This document shows, piece after piece, positions 14,302 to 28,800 of a stretch of 64,000 nt of DNA (the first letter of the stretch is position 1; each line of letters opens with the position of its first letter). The stretch covers positions 5,581,673-5,645,672 of the forward strand of contig OX359197.1 in NCBI GenBank assembly GCA_947172415.1, read 5' to 3'. A model generated the notes under the pieces. The model searched no databases. It saw nothing but the letters and a program-made list of their open reading frames with translations, and was not told where the DNA came from. Source of the stretch: Chondrosia reniformis. Its lineage: Eukaryota; Porifera; Demospongiae; Chondrillida; Chondrillidae. The position numbers were made by a program, and so were the translations under genes.

Positions 14302-14689
14302 TATGTACGTATATATTGTGTAAAGTGGCCACAGAGTACTGTATACACTGCATATGCTGTATTATGGTAAACTAGCAGTAGCAAGCAAATTTAGTGTTTT
14401 AGTTTAGACGTTCCAAATGAAGACAAAGACCTACGTATTTAGCTAGGTCTTAGTTTTTAGCCTTGCATGCCAATATGTATAATAGACTATGTAGTCTATA
14501 CTATATTATATATAATATATAGTCCCAAAATTTATCTCATATATATACGTATATACCATATACATGCACCTTATATATAATGTATAATATTATATTATAT
14601 AACTGTATAAACATAATTATTAAATGGCCTCAAGGGTCGGTGTGGGGTGTATTTGGTTTGGAAAGGTATGTACATATATACCTATATAT

Positions 14690-14803
14690 ATAAGAGATGA
14701 AGGGTTATTGAGCTTCAGCAACATGAATTGATGAATTCTGAACGTTTCAACCCTGAGGTCTTCATCAACAATATATGTATATCAATAAACCTTCATCTCT
14801 TAT
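14690..14803 (-). repeat. Inverted-repeat element with hammerhead-like core
   Basis: The arms ATAAGAGATGAAGG and CTTCATCTCTTAT enclose about 70 bp. On the - strand the centre reads TTGATGA, a short GACC/GGTT stem, then GAAACGTTC. This resembles a hammerhead catalytic core with U in place of the invariant C3. The strand is that of the core. Confidence 0.5.
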
Positions 14804-15054
14804 AATGATCGCAACAAGCACTCCCAATTCCTTCACCTATATATATATACATAGAGAGAAATACCGCAATTCTCAAACCATAAAGACTATTACATGTGGT
14901 ACATAAGTAGTATAATACTACGTACTGTACATGGCTATGAAAATGATGGAGGTGAGATTATACGAATGTGAGAATTATCCTCAAAGTATTAATTGTGTAA
15001 TAAGAAATGTGTTCACAGTTGTTCTCAATGTACCATTCACACAATTGCAAATGA

Positions 15055-16868
15055 TCAAAAGTTAAATTTCAATGTCTTGGGAGGACCTATTCCAGTGGAA
15101 ACAATGATTCCCAATTTTAGTTGATACCTTTTTCCTTTCCTCAAATGTGTTAGATAGAAAGCTCGAACATTTTTCTTGAGCCTGAGAGAGCTGACTAGTT
15201 TCATCTCTATATCATCAGGTCCAAGTTCAGTCACAGTCAATATGAAACCATTAATGTGTACAGCATATTTCTGTTTAACTGTCCACAACAAAATTACCCC
15301 TTGGGATCTCCTTGCTATTATCCGAAATCTCAGTGGAACAACTATGAAATAAATTGGAAACATGACAGGTACCGGCACTGCCAGACTCTTGAAGTGTATA
15401 TACGTACGTATATAAAACAATACTTACATTGACATATGTATTATATGTATACGTAATTCCACAAATTTTATAGTGATATGCACAAGTCAAATAGACTTTA
15501 AGTCGGAGTAAAACAAACCTGGTCCATCTTCACATAGGATTCCTAAATATCCTGGTTCACACTGGCATGCATATGAACTGTTAGTCATTACACAACTTCC
15601 ACCATGTTCACAGGGAGGACATCCAGCTATATAATATGAGAGGGGAGACTTTATACGTATTAAAGTTATAACGTATATACACCAGTATAATGACTATCTT
15701 TTGTTGTCATTATACAATGCCTTGCAATTGCTATAAACATAATTAAATAGAAAATAAGACTATATATAACTCCTATCTGTAAGTATGTGTAGTCAGTACC
15801 AAATAATATATACGTTAACTCACTGCAATAGTCAATTGTGATGGACTGATTTATGCTAGCAGAATGGGCCATTCCATCTACTGTTACAAAGCTTGTAGCT
15901 ACTACATCAAATGTGGTTTGGTTGAAGGTTCCGTTAAAGGAAATCAAAACATCAGAAAATTGGTCAAGTTGTATAGATCCATTGTGAGCTCTTGAACTAT
16001 TCTTAAGAAAATAGTTTTCAGGGAGGCCAGTAATAAAGACAACCAGCTTTTCACTTCTATCAAGTGGATAACTCTCAATATGAAGAGTAAAAATGTTGCC
16101 ATCTCCTGGATCATAGCAGGTATCAAGGACGTTAAGATAGGGTTGATCTGCTGCTGGAAGCACTGATAAAATTGAGATGCCTGACCTAGATATATTATTT
16201 GCAGGGTCAATAGCCAGAGCTTTTAGCATGTAATTTCCTGAAAAATGCTTTGGTAGGGTGAGGATTACATCACCAAAGTCTTCAGGCATAAATATCCAAA
16301 TATCATTATATAGCATTCCTTTGTTGAATGTAGCGCCTTTAGGGAAATCAGTTATGTGCACTTCCAGATTATCAACCTCGTTTGTAGATCTGGCAGAAAT
16401 CCTAATTAAAATTGGTTCATCTTCTCTTCCTTTAAGGGCTGTGATTTCCAGAATAGGTGGCTCTTTTGAGTTCTCTAATTGAGAGTGCAGATCTTACAGT
16501 ACTTAAGTATATATATAACAGAGTGCATGCAGTATTATAGTGTATGGAGAGACATACATATATACTAAATATTGCAATTATTGCAAGTAATATCAAATAC
16601 TGACCTTCCCCGCAGTCATTTCCATAATATCCCATATCACATTTACAAGTACCAAGCTCAGTACAAATGCCTCTTCCTGAACAATTAGAAGGGCATGTCA
16701 CGTCTATTTTGGGGAAATCTATAACAAAAATGTTATCTGCATCTTGTTGTGTATTTCCAACATTATCAGTGGCAATGAGAAAGATCTCATATATTGACCC
16801 AGGAAGCAAAGGAAGGGGGACAATTGTTTCTGTTATGTCCAGCAACAATGGTTCTATTTCCATGCTCT
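15055..16868 (-). other. RHS gene 3' part: EGF, adhesin-like, EGF, FN3 exons
   Basis: Exon 16868-16605 ends in an EGF-like domain (CPSNCSGRGICTELGTCKC). Exon 16474-15824 resembles repeats of bacterial RTX/VCBS-type adhesins (EDEPILIRISA, then ITDFPKGATF, then LTLPKHFSGNYML). Exon 15626-15519 encodes a second EGF-like domain (CPPCEHGGSC, CQCEPGYLGILC). The last exon, 15341-15055, encodes an FN3-like fold (VILLWTVKQ ... YQLKLGIIVSTGIGPP). A hydrophobic stretch just upstream of this last exon is intronic: the acceptor TTTCATAG follows it and phase 1 joins correctly to the preceding exon. Confidence 0.7.
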
Positions 16869-19800
16869 CTAAAAATCATAAAAAGATCAATTTAAAGTTT
16901 GCTCTATCCATGCTCCACTGTTATACATCAGAAGCAAATCATTGCAGTTATACGTGTAATATACATGTCCTTTGTAGATTTTTTGTACATATAATAGTCA
17001 TGTATCCTATAGTACATGTATTCAGTACCAAATTTGGGTTATTATAGTTCAAAGAAATTTTGGAATTGGGTCTACTTCATCCCTCCCACGCAAGCACATA
17101 TACAAGCAAGACAACACCTTCTCTGTGGGCACAATTGGGATTGAGGATTGGGTCTAGCTATACATTGTAAAACATCAAAACACATTTTGGCATTTAGAGC
17201 TGCATACATAAACGACTGCAAATAGTTGCATACACCAAAAATCGAAACATTGCTCATTGATTAGGTGTGATAATAGGGTGGCCACTTTTTCCTGGCCGTA
17301 TATATATATACTCTCTGATAGATGCCTATTCCACTTGAGTAGTCATATATATTACAAACCTTTTTTGATAAATAAATCTACATTTCTAACACCAGAACCC
17401 AAGTCAAACATGCCCAATTGGACAGCCAAAGTTCCTGTCTCCAGAAGTTCATCAACTACTGTCAAACTGACGTTTGGTGGACTGACATCTACCTACATAT
17501 ATATATATTATATATACGTATATGTACACAGAGTAAACTTTACACTGTAATATGATACATATATATAATATGCATTCTTAGATTTGTATGACCTTCTAGT
17601 CAGGCCATAGCAATACATATAATAATTGGCATTGCTAAGTTTTCAGTGAAATTTAGCTAAATTTAAGACTTCCTACTGTATTGAATATTGGCGGTGTCTT
17701 TATTTCTTCATTTTGATCAAAAATTATAGTAGCTTCAGCATCTATTCTGTCAAGTGTCCCAACATCCTCTTTTAAATTGACAAAAAAAGTGACAAATCCC
17801 TGGCCACTAGTTCCATTATTGGGAGGAAGAATGCCAATATTTGGATCAATTGGTGGTTCACCTAAAACATAACATATGATAAAATATACTTTATGGCTAA
17901 TATTTTTATTTATGTCATGGCTATATATGCACATGTTATACATATATACATATAAAATATATAATGTCAGACATTCTGTATGAATATGTATACAATACTT
18001 AATATAATATGATGTACTTACCTGTTTCAGCAATTAGGCTTTGCAGTTCCCAAGTTGCTTCTCTAGTAACAAAATCTATACCTGCTCTCACATAAACAAA
18101 TATACCATGAGTTTTTGTTACGTTCAGTGTGAGCTACATACACATATAAATAGGAACTTTCCTTGTTTGTCTACCAGTTAATGAAATTACATACATGTAT
18201 AATATGTATATTAATAAATGGTTTGACAGCATGCACACATTCATATATATATATGATTTTTACATATCATTTATTATATTAATGCTAACCTGAAGGAAAG
18301 ATCTGCTTCCATTCACTGTGTGTACAAAATCCCCAAATCCAAATGATCCTATCCGGAAAGTTCTGATGTCTATTTCAGTATCAAGTTTGTGTCTTATAAG
18401 GATTCTTTGTGCTGGAGCTGTAGCATTTGGATCATTTTCGAAACGTATTTTGTATTCTAGTACATGATCATCTGAAATGAAATTGCCAGATCCATATCCA
18501 GAGGGACCAATAATGTCATTCTAAAAGTGAATGTATTGTTATATTAAAAAAGGTTTCTTTTCTAAATTGATATTTAAATTCTCATGCATGCATGCAATCC
18601 TATATATTTACCAGATGTAATGTCTCTATGCATATAGTATATACGTATATACGTATTTGAATGAATGAATGAATTTCATGATGGCTTTTTATATCTCCAA
18701 TACTGGAGGTAGAATATAACATGTGTTTCGTATGCGCATTTGTGTGTGCATGATAAACAACATAGCAACAAGCTAATTATGCAAACTTACTGGATCTTTG
18801 GAGCCTACCCATATGACAATTACAACTGCTACATTTTTCAATTCATCTAATTGCTCTTCTATCATATCAATCTGATCTCTGACTTGCATTTTGAAGATGC
18901 ATTCAATAATGTCTATATCATCTTTGGAAATACCTTTAAAGATATAATTTAAGAACATAAACTCTCATATAAAATTAAGAAAGCAATATAAGAAAATGTA
19001 ATAAATTATAGTACCAGTTGCTTTGATGTTCCTGATATACGTACCGAGTAAATCTTTTGTATATTGTAATGCAATTTCATCCTTGATTATATTTTGTAAT
19101 GTTTCTTTAATATTGAAATTTTTCTTTTTATCTAATGCACTTTCAATAAAGTCCTTTGTCACTGAAGTTATTACATCCTTTGTAATCCTTTTTAGTTCAG
19201 ATTTCCCTTATGACATTTAAAGTTAATAATATATATATATATATAAAGTCATTACATATATTGCACATTAACTTCTTAAAAATACCTTTACCAAGAATTT
19301 TATCAATTACTTCTCCTAAAAATCCTGATGCTGCATTACCAACTAGTCCTATTTAAGAAATGGATTGAATGAAGAATCTTTTTTTCAACATGAACTACAT
19401 ATTAAATGATGACAAGACCGTAACTTACAAAGTATACGTACCTGGAAATGTTATATCCTGATTTTTCCTAAATGATGAATATATATACTTTCCTACACTT
19501 ATGACTGCACCTTTCAAGGGTGCATAGAGAAAGTTTCGAGCAAATCGAAATGCACCTTTGGCAAGGGATACAGCCTTTCTCAGAGCAGATGCACCAACAT
19601 TTGCTGCCTTTCTTAAGGCAGCCCTCCCAAGAGGTACTGCCTTTCTAATTGCAGCTCTACCTACTTGTACGGAAAGTCTAATTGCTATTGGAGCAACAAG
19701 ACGTGCAGCTACAATAATGATTGGAAGAAATTTTCCTGTTGGATCTTTCACTGCTAGTGGTGTATTATATGCATACACATATAAATTATTCAGTCCACCT

Positions 19801-22800
19801 GAAAAACCTAGCACAAAAGTAAATATATGCAAATATAAATATTATATATATACTGTAATATACATACACATTGACAATTTTAAGTGATGCGTGAAAATAT
19901 GCATATACCAATTGGATCAGGGCTTATGAAACGCCCATTTTCTGGATCATATAGCCGTGCTTTCATGTGGTACAGATTCCTCATTTCATTATGCTTGTAA
20001 ACACCAAATCTTCCAACATACAAAAAGTTATTGTGGATTTCTTCAGAAAGTATTTTAACATTCCCAAAAGGATCATATTCATAAGAGTTCTTCACATTTC
20101 CAATAGGGTCTAGAATATTCACTACTGACCTATTTGGTGAAGGATTAAAACCTATTTATATATATATAGTCACACACTAATCTCATATATATACCCTTGG
20201 ACTATAAGAGCATGTTACGTATATGATTGATGAAAAATTCAAATTAGTGAATGTATATATACGTATATAAATATACCCCTACATATACGTATATACGTAT
20301 ATAAATATACCCCTACATATACGTATATACGTATATAAATATACCCCTACATATACGTTTATACGTATATATATGCCCTTACATATTAACATGACAAATA
20401 TACGTATTATATGTCTCAAAATTGAAAATTATATACACCTGCATATGTACATATTGATTACTTGAGTGATTGATATGGCTTATAGATTGACTTCCTGTTA
20501 GTAAAATGTCCACTTTAATCCACAGTTAACATTTTGTGACCTTTCTTTGATTTAGTATAATACCACTATAGTTTATTATACATGTATATATGTAGTATGT
20601 AGTAATAGCTATATATAATATACAGAAGATAAAAAAGCATACCCATCACCATTGAATTCAAAGTAATGCACAAAATCAGACTTCAAACCAGCAACAAGTC
20701 CTTGACCAAAGGCAGTTACAAAGTAAGTGGATTCACCATTTATTTCCTATACACATACAAAGTTAAAAATGTGACAGTTAAAATGATGACCTATATACAT
20801 ATAGCAAAGTAATGTACAATACTAGTTTATGCATGTATAAAACCTCTGCTATGATATCTGTTTCAAAGAGTCCAAATGGATCCACCAGGTAGGTATGCAA
20901 GGTAGAATCTGAGCAATTTTTCATGAAAAGATTTCCCAGGGGTTCATAGTGGTAGGTACATCTAGACAATATAATGCATTATATTGTATATAAAGGTTAG
21001 TCAATGTGATCACCTATGAAACATGAAGTTTTCATGCCTACCGAATACTAGGGGAGACATATTCGAAAAGTTTCCCTTCTTCATTGAAAGTAAATGACTC
21101 TGTTCCATCTGAGGACACTCTTCTTTTCATATTGCCATCCTCATCATAGCTAAATTGATCTCCTCCAAAAGATAACATCTCGTTTAAACTATTATGTTCA
21201 TAAGCTTTTGTCACACCATCCTTAGTCAGACTAACTCGATTGCCTCGGTGGTCATAGGCTATATTAACACTTTCTCCATTAGGATTAACCCAATGAATTA
21301 ACTGACCAAGGGCATCATATTCAAAAGTCCATCTTCCATCTTTCTCCAAAATTGACATTATTTGCCCCTTCCTGTCATATTCATATGTGTATGTTGAAGA
21401 CAGGCTTCCATTAGGGAGATAATTCTTTACTTCCAAGAGAAGATCACTACCATCCTGATATTTTAACAAAGTATATGCTCCATTTCCAAGGGTCTTGTTA
21501 ACAGGGAAGCCAGTACTTTCATATCCCCACCTTGCAATTGTTATATTTGTTGCTTCATTTTTTATTTCAACTAAATTACCATTTGTATTGTAATGGTAAG
21601 TTATATTATACCCCTTATTATCAGCTAAGTACACTCTTTGTAGTTGACTGTTGTAACCATAATAGACAGTGTGACCATTGGGATATGTAATTTGGACCGG
21701 AATACCATTTGAATCATAGACAAGGGATGTAGTACCCAGGTCATTACTAGCACTTGTAAGTAGCCCATTGGCACTGTATTTCCTGGTTGTTATTGAATTT
21801 TCTAGCTTTTTTTCAATCTATTTAAAATACAGTACACGGAATTAAAAAATATCAGTGCTATTTTTATATGTATATGTAATATATATGCAATAATTTATAT
21901 ACGTACTTCACTTACCAAATTATTATCGTCATCATAAGAATATGAAATTTTTTGCCCACTCCTTTTAGTTAAAGCAATGCGATTTCCTTTGTCATCATAG
22001 CTAGATTTTTCATTTCTGCCGTCAGGAAATTTAGTTTCTACCCTCCTTCCCATATCATCAAACAATAGCTCATAAATATGGCCTGCAGCATCTGTATACC
22101 TTAAAACTTCCCCATTTATTCCATAATTTATTGAGGTAGTGATTCCAAGGGCATCAATTTGGTACAGAGTATTGAGGTCAGCATCAAAATGAGATTCAGA
22201 TATTAGCTATTGACCAATAAATATTGTATACACATATAAACATAAATAAGTTTCATGTGATATATACCTATAATATATATTGGAAGCGTAAGAAAAAATA
22301 AATAATTAAATAATTTGCAAAATATTAAATGGAACTCACTTCATCTCCCAGATATATAGCATGTCCGTCTTGGCCAATGTCCAACTCTCTTATTGGTAGC
22401 CCTTCGTTTGGTCTGAAATACAAGATATTTCCAGAGGGATCATAAACAATTTCAGTCTTTTGAGTTTGGGATTGGGTTTGCAGCCTTGAAACAACCTTTC
22501 CACTCCAAGTAAATGAAATGTGATTAGTAGCCAAAGGTTGGTGATTTTCATCATAAAATTCATTAAATGTCAAAAAGTTCTGACTGTCGTAGACAAATTT
22601 CCGCATTCTACCAGAAGCATATATAATCGTAACAAGGTCTCCCATATCATTGTATTCATAGAGTGTGGACTCCCCATCACGTGTTACAGCTGTTAGTAGT
22701 TGACCCGAAGGATCATATGAATAAGTACTAAATGCAAAAAAGTGACTTCATTTAAAATTGGGCTTATATTTTATGTAGCATATAAGCCCACGTCTATATA

Positions 22801-25800
22801 TGTCACATACGTATATATGGTAAATTTAACTTGTTCTTAAAATCATGTTGGGCTAGATGATTATAAATGACATGCAATGCAAGTTCAATGATTCCAGCCA
22901 TATGACCACCTGAACATATATTACAATAATATTGGTCCCACTGATTTTATGTAAGTGCCTTACAAAATGTGTATATATAGCCAATATACATACATACCAT
23001 GTCTGTTCTATGTTGTCTGCAGCATCTAGAATGTCTAGAGTGGATATTGCACCATTAAGGTTATAAGTGACTTTAAGCTTCTTTCCATTTGAGTGAAGTA
23101 ACATGCTTGGTTTGTCTTTTCTGGTAGAACTATATAGAAGTGTTATGTTACTCCTATCACCTATGCTTTGCATGTGTAATAACAATCCAGTTTTGGGGTC
23201 AAAAGCATATTTCATTTTATCCGCTGGATTACTGTATTCTAATACACCTAAGTATATGAGCAAAAAACACTTAAAAATATAGATTAATGAGATAATAATT
23301 AATGACATACAAGTGAGGGCTTCATTACCTTCCTCTACAAGTGATATCAATGAACCACCAACTGATAGGTATTCTCCCATAACTTCAGTAGTCAAAAACA
23401 CCTCTTGAACTCTCTTATTGTAGAGTATCAATCTTTCTTCAGAAATTTCAATGTATATTTCCCTGAATTATGTAATATTAGAAATAACACGAAAGTTTAC
23501 AACTACCATAATTACATCAAAGATACGTACATACGTATGTACACACATGTATAATATACGTATATGTACATGATCCAATAAGGATTCTTATGTTTATTTA
23601 TATGCATAATAATATATATACATGTCTACATTGTTATATTACTAATGAAAATATGAAATGCATGCATCTCTCAGTAGAATTTAGAAGAGTGCTATTTATA
23701 ACCTCTAAAAAAACAATTAACAACAGTACAAGGAGCCATAGTTTATACTTCAGATGAATATTCATTTAAAATGAACATGGAGGAATAAACTAGAGTGTAT
23801 GCACCATATATGCAAGCTGGTATATAAAGGGTATATGTATGGATATAGCAACCTTACCACCAAGGTATCAGCCAACCCTTTCCAAATGGTCCTGTTGTTC
23901 TACGTTTTGAAATGTAAGAGGAGTACCTTCTTTCCAAATTAGAAAATGAGCTTAGACTACTGGATGATTCTGGTATAAAGTCATTGATAGCCAGTATATC
24001 TTCGCCTGCAAGATTTGAAAGGTATATATACGTATATATATATCTAATATAGTAAGCAGTATTTGTTGCAATTATTGTAGAAAACTGATTAACTTTGAAC
24101 ATCTTCAACACTACATACTTTGATACATATCATAGTCTGTAGTGTTGCTGATGCTCTATATATAATACATTCTTTACCTCCATTTACATATAGGGTCTGT
24201 GTATTCACATATAGGGTGTGTATATATGTACCTGTAAGGAATCCATCTGCAATTTTGAGTTGGAAGTCCAGTAACTCATCTAAAGAATGAATAGTCTTTC
24301 CTGAATGTACAAGCTCATTTGAGATGTCTGAGATCCGATACCTTAAGGAAGACCAAGTGCTACCAATTGAACTGATGAAATTACTCCATATTAAGTCCCA
24401 AATATCCTTAGGTATATTACTTGGTTTTAAGGTATTCTTTTTGTTAACATATGAATGAGGCTCTTGGGAATCTGGTACTGCTGACAAGTGAATGAGTTCT
24501 GTTAATGGAACATTCCCAAGTGATTGTAACTCAAGGGATATTGAAGATATTGCCTTAGGAGGAAGAATACCACCTGGTCCTTTGGAAGGCAATGCTATAA
24601 AGTTGGTTTGTGGTGCAGCATTGAAGTCTTCATTGTCAAAATGTACTACAGATTTACCAGAAGTTCTTAGGCTCATTATTGGAATAGGTACATCTGTATT
24701 CCCAGTATTTTTGAGCAATATAGAGATTCTTCCATTGCCTCCGACCCTAATTGTTCTGGGGGCAGACATACTAACTGCAGCTTTTCCTCGTATGCCTGTC
24801 ACAATTTCAAATACATCCATGAGATGAGTTGATTCATTTGTTGCTAAATCTGTAAGTCTAACGGAGTAAGTTCCTAATGGAGCACCGGTTATGTTAAATG
24901 TGGCATAAGCCTCAATAGAACTGAAGCGAAAAACAGCTAGAGCCTTCATAGAAAGGGGTGTCATTTGTTCAAACAAGTATGCTTCCAAATCATACCCAAA
25001 AAGACTGCCTGTAAAGTGAACTGTGACATTTCCTAGAGGAGATGCTGAGGTGGGCTGAATGGATAAAATTTCAAATTTGGCTATTTTGACTATGACATCA
25101 ACCTCAAACTCTTTATCTTGTTGTTCCTCAAAATCCAAACTGACAATTCTCAAATAGTATGTACCACCTTGTGTGTTTGGAAGTATGGCAGTTTGGTTTG
25201 CAGAGAATGGGTATTGTGAAAAAGCATCAAAACGATATCCTGTTGGTGGTACATTAAAATTAAAGAAGAGGTCAATTAAAGAGAAACTATTTAATTGAGT
25301 TACCCTAGCTACCAATGTTTTAGCAGCTGGTACATTTGAGATTTGAAATACCTTTTCTTGACCTGGGCGTAGTTTAATTTTAATTACAGTGTCCAATTGC
25401 ATCATGATTGAAGTAATGTTTAAAATTGAACCAGCTATAGCAATATTGTTATTCAAATTAGTATCTCTTATATTAGTTCTGGTGCGGACTATTCCCCTAT
25501 AAATTCTTGATGGAATAGTGATTGGAACTTCTGTATCCAATCTGAAACTTTTGGCATTAATGTTTTCAGGCGCTATTGTTATTGTTCCACATAGAGAATC
25601 ACCAACCTGTGAGTCCATTATGTCCCATAAGTCATCCTCAGAGAAATACAGTGTATCACACTTGTAGCCAACTGCTGTTAAGGTTCCATTATTGACTAGC
25701 TCCCAAGTAGCAGTTATCTCTATAAATCCAAGGATAAATGGACTATGCATGAATATAATTAATTTGCTTTCTTATAATAAAATGTTATTTCTGATGAATA

Positions 25801-28800
25801 AATTAGTTATAAACACAATTTTATTATAGATAATTGCAATGTGCATAAACGTATATGCATTAATTACATATTTGTATACTAAAATATGTATCATATATAT
25901 GATTTCTAACCTTGGTCAGCCATGAGATCTGTTGGAGTAATAGTCACACTTTTAAGAACAATATCAGTACTAACAGTCTCTTGAATGTTAAGAATCTGTA
26001 TGAAAATGTTATCTTCATCTATTTCAGGAATGTGATTCTTGATATCAATATCAAAGAAGAGGTAGTAGTTTGAAGTTGGCAAGTCAAAAGGCATAAAGAC
26101 CTCTATGTTTTGATAGTAACTGTCATTGATACCAAGATTTCTTTTCCGCAGTACAGTTTTCAACTTAATGTCAAAGGGATCTAGTATAGCATCTTGGCTT
26201 AATACAATGGTTTCATACCATTCACCAATGGTAGCACCTTCTCCCACATTTATTACTTCATAAGAGAGATTAGCAGGTTGACCACCTGTCAATGAGAGTA
26301 CTTCGGCTGGCAGAATGGCTTTAAGATCAGGAAGTGGACCATCTTCAACTAAGATTGACCTATCTGTCTGAATTATACCTTTAATAGCAGTAGTAATATC
26401 ACCATTTATGTCTGGAAGAATGGTTAAATACATATGCTGGTTGATACCATATGGAAAGGAGATGTTTTCCATAACAAGGGAGGTTTCATCGGCGGACAAA
26501 GTCATTGTATGTAACACCTGACTGAGAAATATCCCATTTTGTCTAATATCTGATTCTTTAGATGTAACAAATGGATACAAATAGAGAGCATCAATCCAAG
26601 AAGATAATGGGAGGCTTACTTTTCCAATGTTGGAAATATCATATTTGAATGTTAAAACCTGTCCAGCAGTTATTACTACTGGTAAATCTTCCTTGTCAAT
26701 ATCTATTTTTAGGGTTGCTATAAAAGGTGGATCTACTGCAACAGCTTCTTGGCTGACACCTATATTGTTATTTTCACCGTTGATTTCTATTATATCATTT
26801 GATGCATCAGAAGTAATTACAACCCAATAATTTCCTGACTCAACAGAGAGTGGAAGTAGGAATGACTTTGTAAAGCTATATATCTGAAATGATTCCAATT
26901 GTCCCTCATTTACGATATGACCTAGTCTAATGGCATCATTAAGATTAAATGGCAGCCTTGTTGCAATGTGAATTTGATCATTCCAGACCTCTAGAACACT
27001 CATACCATTTCCTTGATTGATTATGGAAGCTGAAACTTGCAAAATTCTTTCTTTGGTAGATGTGAATGTTGGTTTAGCATATAGGTCTATTACAGTCAGA
27101 TCTGGTGATGGTGGAAATACCAGAGTTAGTGAAACACTACCTATATTGTTGCCATGGTTCCTTTCAGATTGAATTACCCTGTAGTTGTCTGATCTAACAT
27201 GGACAAAATACATACCAAATAATCCTTCCGGAATTTTAACAGTTTTAGTTAGATTGTAACCATTTGAAGGTTCCAAATTCAGAGATATTGGAATATCTGC
27301 AAGTTTGTCAGCTTCATTTGAAATATTCATGGATGGAGACAGAAGAATTGAATCAACCCAAGTAATTTGATCAAGTGTAAGATTTCCTCTATTAGCTACC
27401 TCCCAATAAATTGTTATCTCATCACCAGAGATTAATTCCCTTCTATTAGTCAAAATGCGAATGTCATTCACAGTTAAATCAATATATAATGGAAGGATAT
27501 GAAGTGGTCCAAATGTTTTCACATTATTTAGCTCATTGTTCTCCTTGATACGATTTGTTGCATCTACTAATATATGGAAAAATACATCCCCTGATATAGG
27601 AATCTTGGTTTCAACTTTAAAATGTTCAAAAAAACTGCCACTTTCAAGGTTTTGGGACATAACTATAGATTCTAAATTTATGGCCTTGTCCACCTCAAAA
27701 TCAAAACTAGATGATAAATAGATTTCTTCAATCCAAGGTGCATCAATAGTTTTTCCAGCCCCAACATTAGAAATAGTGTAATTAACAATAAGGAAGGTCC
27801 CTGCAGTTGTTACAATTACCTGCCTACTTGAGTTAGAAACAATAAGATCTGATAGCTTTTTGGCAATCTGCAGGACTCTAGAAATATTATTGTTATCCTC
27901 AAAAGTATATTCAAATACCCGATTGGAGTAGTCAGTTTGAAGAGATAAAATATGTGGCCCACTATTGAAATTAGTAGGAATTACAAATGCATGGTCTTTA
28001 GTGTATGATTCTCCAGGTTGAAGCTGCTGGTAAATATTAAACTGACCAATCACCGTTGTGCCTAATTTCTAAGAAAACATACAAAGATACGTACGTATGT
28101 AGAGGAAACCAAGTGAACAGTTAATATAGTGTAGTCCACACACACACATATATATACGTATATATATAAAATATCAATGTCTGAAAATTAATGCAATGTA
28201 TATATCTGCAAACCATGGCTTTTTTAATCAATGACTGATGAATACAGTATGCACTATTACTTAAAACTCACAATCCTGTCTATCCAGTACCTCTCAAATG
28301 GAGCACCACCTCCTTTGTTTGTGACGATATAATTGACTTTTAGTGTGTCCCCTGTGCAGTATTCTGTACTATCTACTTGCAAGTCAGTGACCAATAGATC
28401 TGGTGGTGGTGATAATATCACTTTAGTTGAAAGCTGGCAGTATAAATTGATAAATACATAAACAGATTTACAAATATAATACAATTATATGTAAATAAGG
28501 TTTTATTAACCTCCAGATTGTTGTCATTCTCACTGATATGTTCATAAACTGTATTATACACATCAGCAATCACAATTACTGTATAATTTCCAAATATGGC
28601 TTCTGGTACAGTAATGGTAATAACTTCAGAATATTCAGCATCAACAGGTAATAATCCTTTATGCATTTTGACCTGGAGCAAAGTGTCACTGGAATCTGCA
28701 TAGGGGAAATATATATTTAGATATCTGTATCTTTGAGATGGTTTATTTTTAGTCTTTTGAGTGTCTAGAAACACAGATCAACCAACAGTAGCTGAAGAAG

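Larger units (their letters stand above)
13872..15054. other. Spacer between convergent genes
   Basis: This lies between the stop of the channel gene and the stop of the giant RHS gene on the opposite strand. It holds AT-rich low-complexity DNA, a Helitron helicase fragment and one inverted-repeat element. No other coding exon was recognised. Confidence 0.7.

Noticed and set aside
15360-15420. Hydrophobic stretch that could be a transmembrane helix just before the final FN3 exon
   Set aside because: It lies upstream of the acceptor TTTCATAG that gives correct phase with the EGF exon; as coding sequence it would read through an intron.
15666-15823. Hydrophobic C-terminal extension of the 16.4-15.8 kb open frame (LIFYLIMFIAIA)
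   Set aside because: It follows a GTGAGT donor at 15823 and is intron read-through, so it is not evidence for a membrane anchor.
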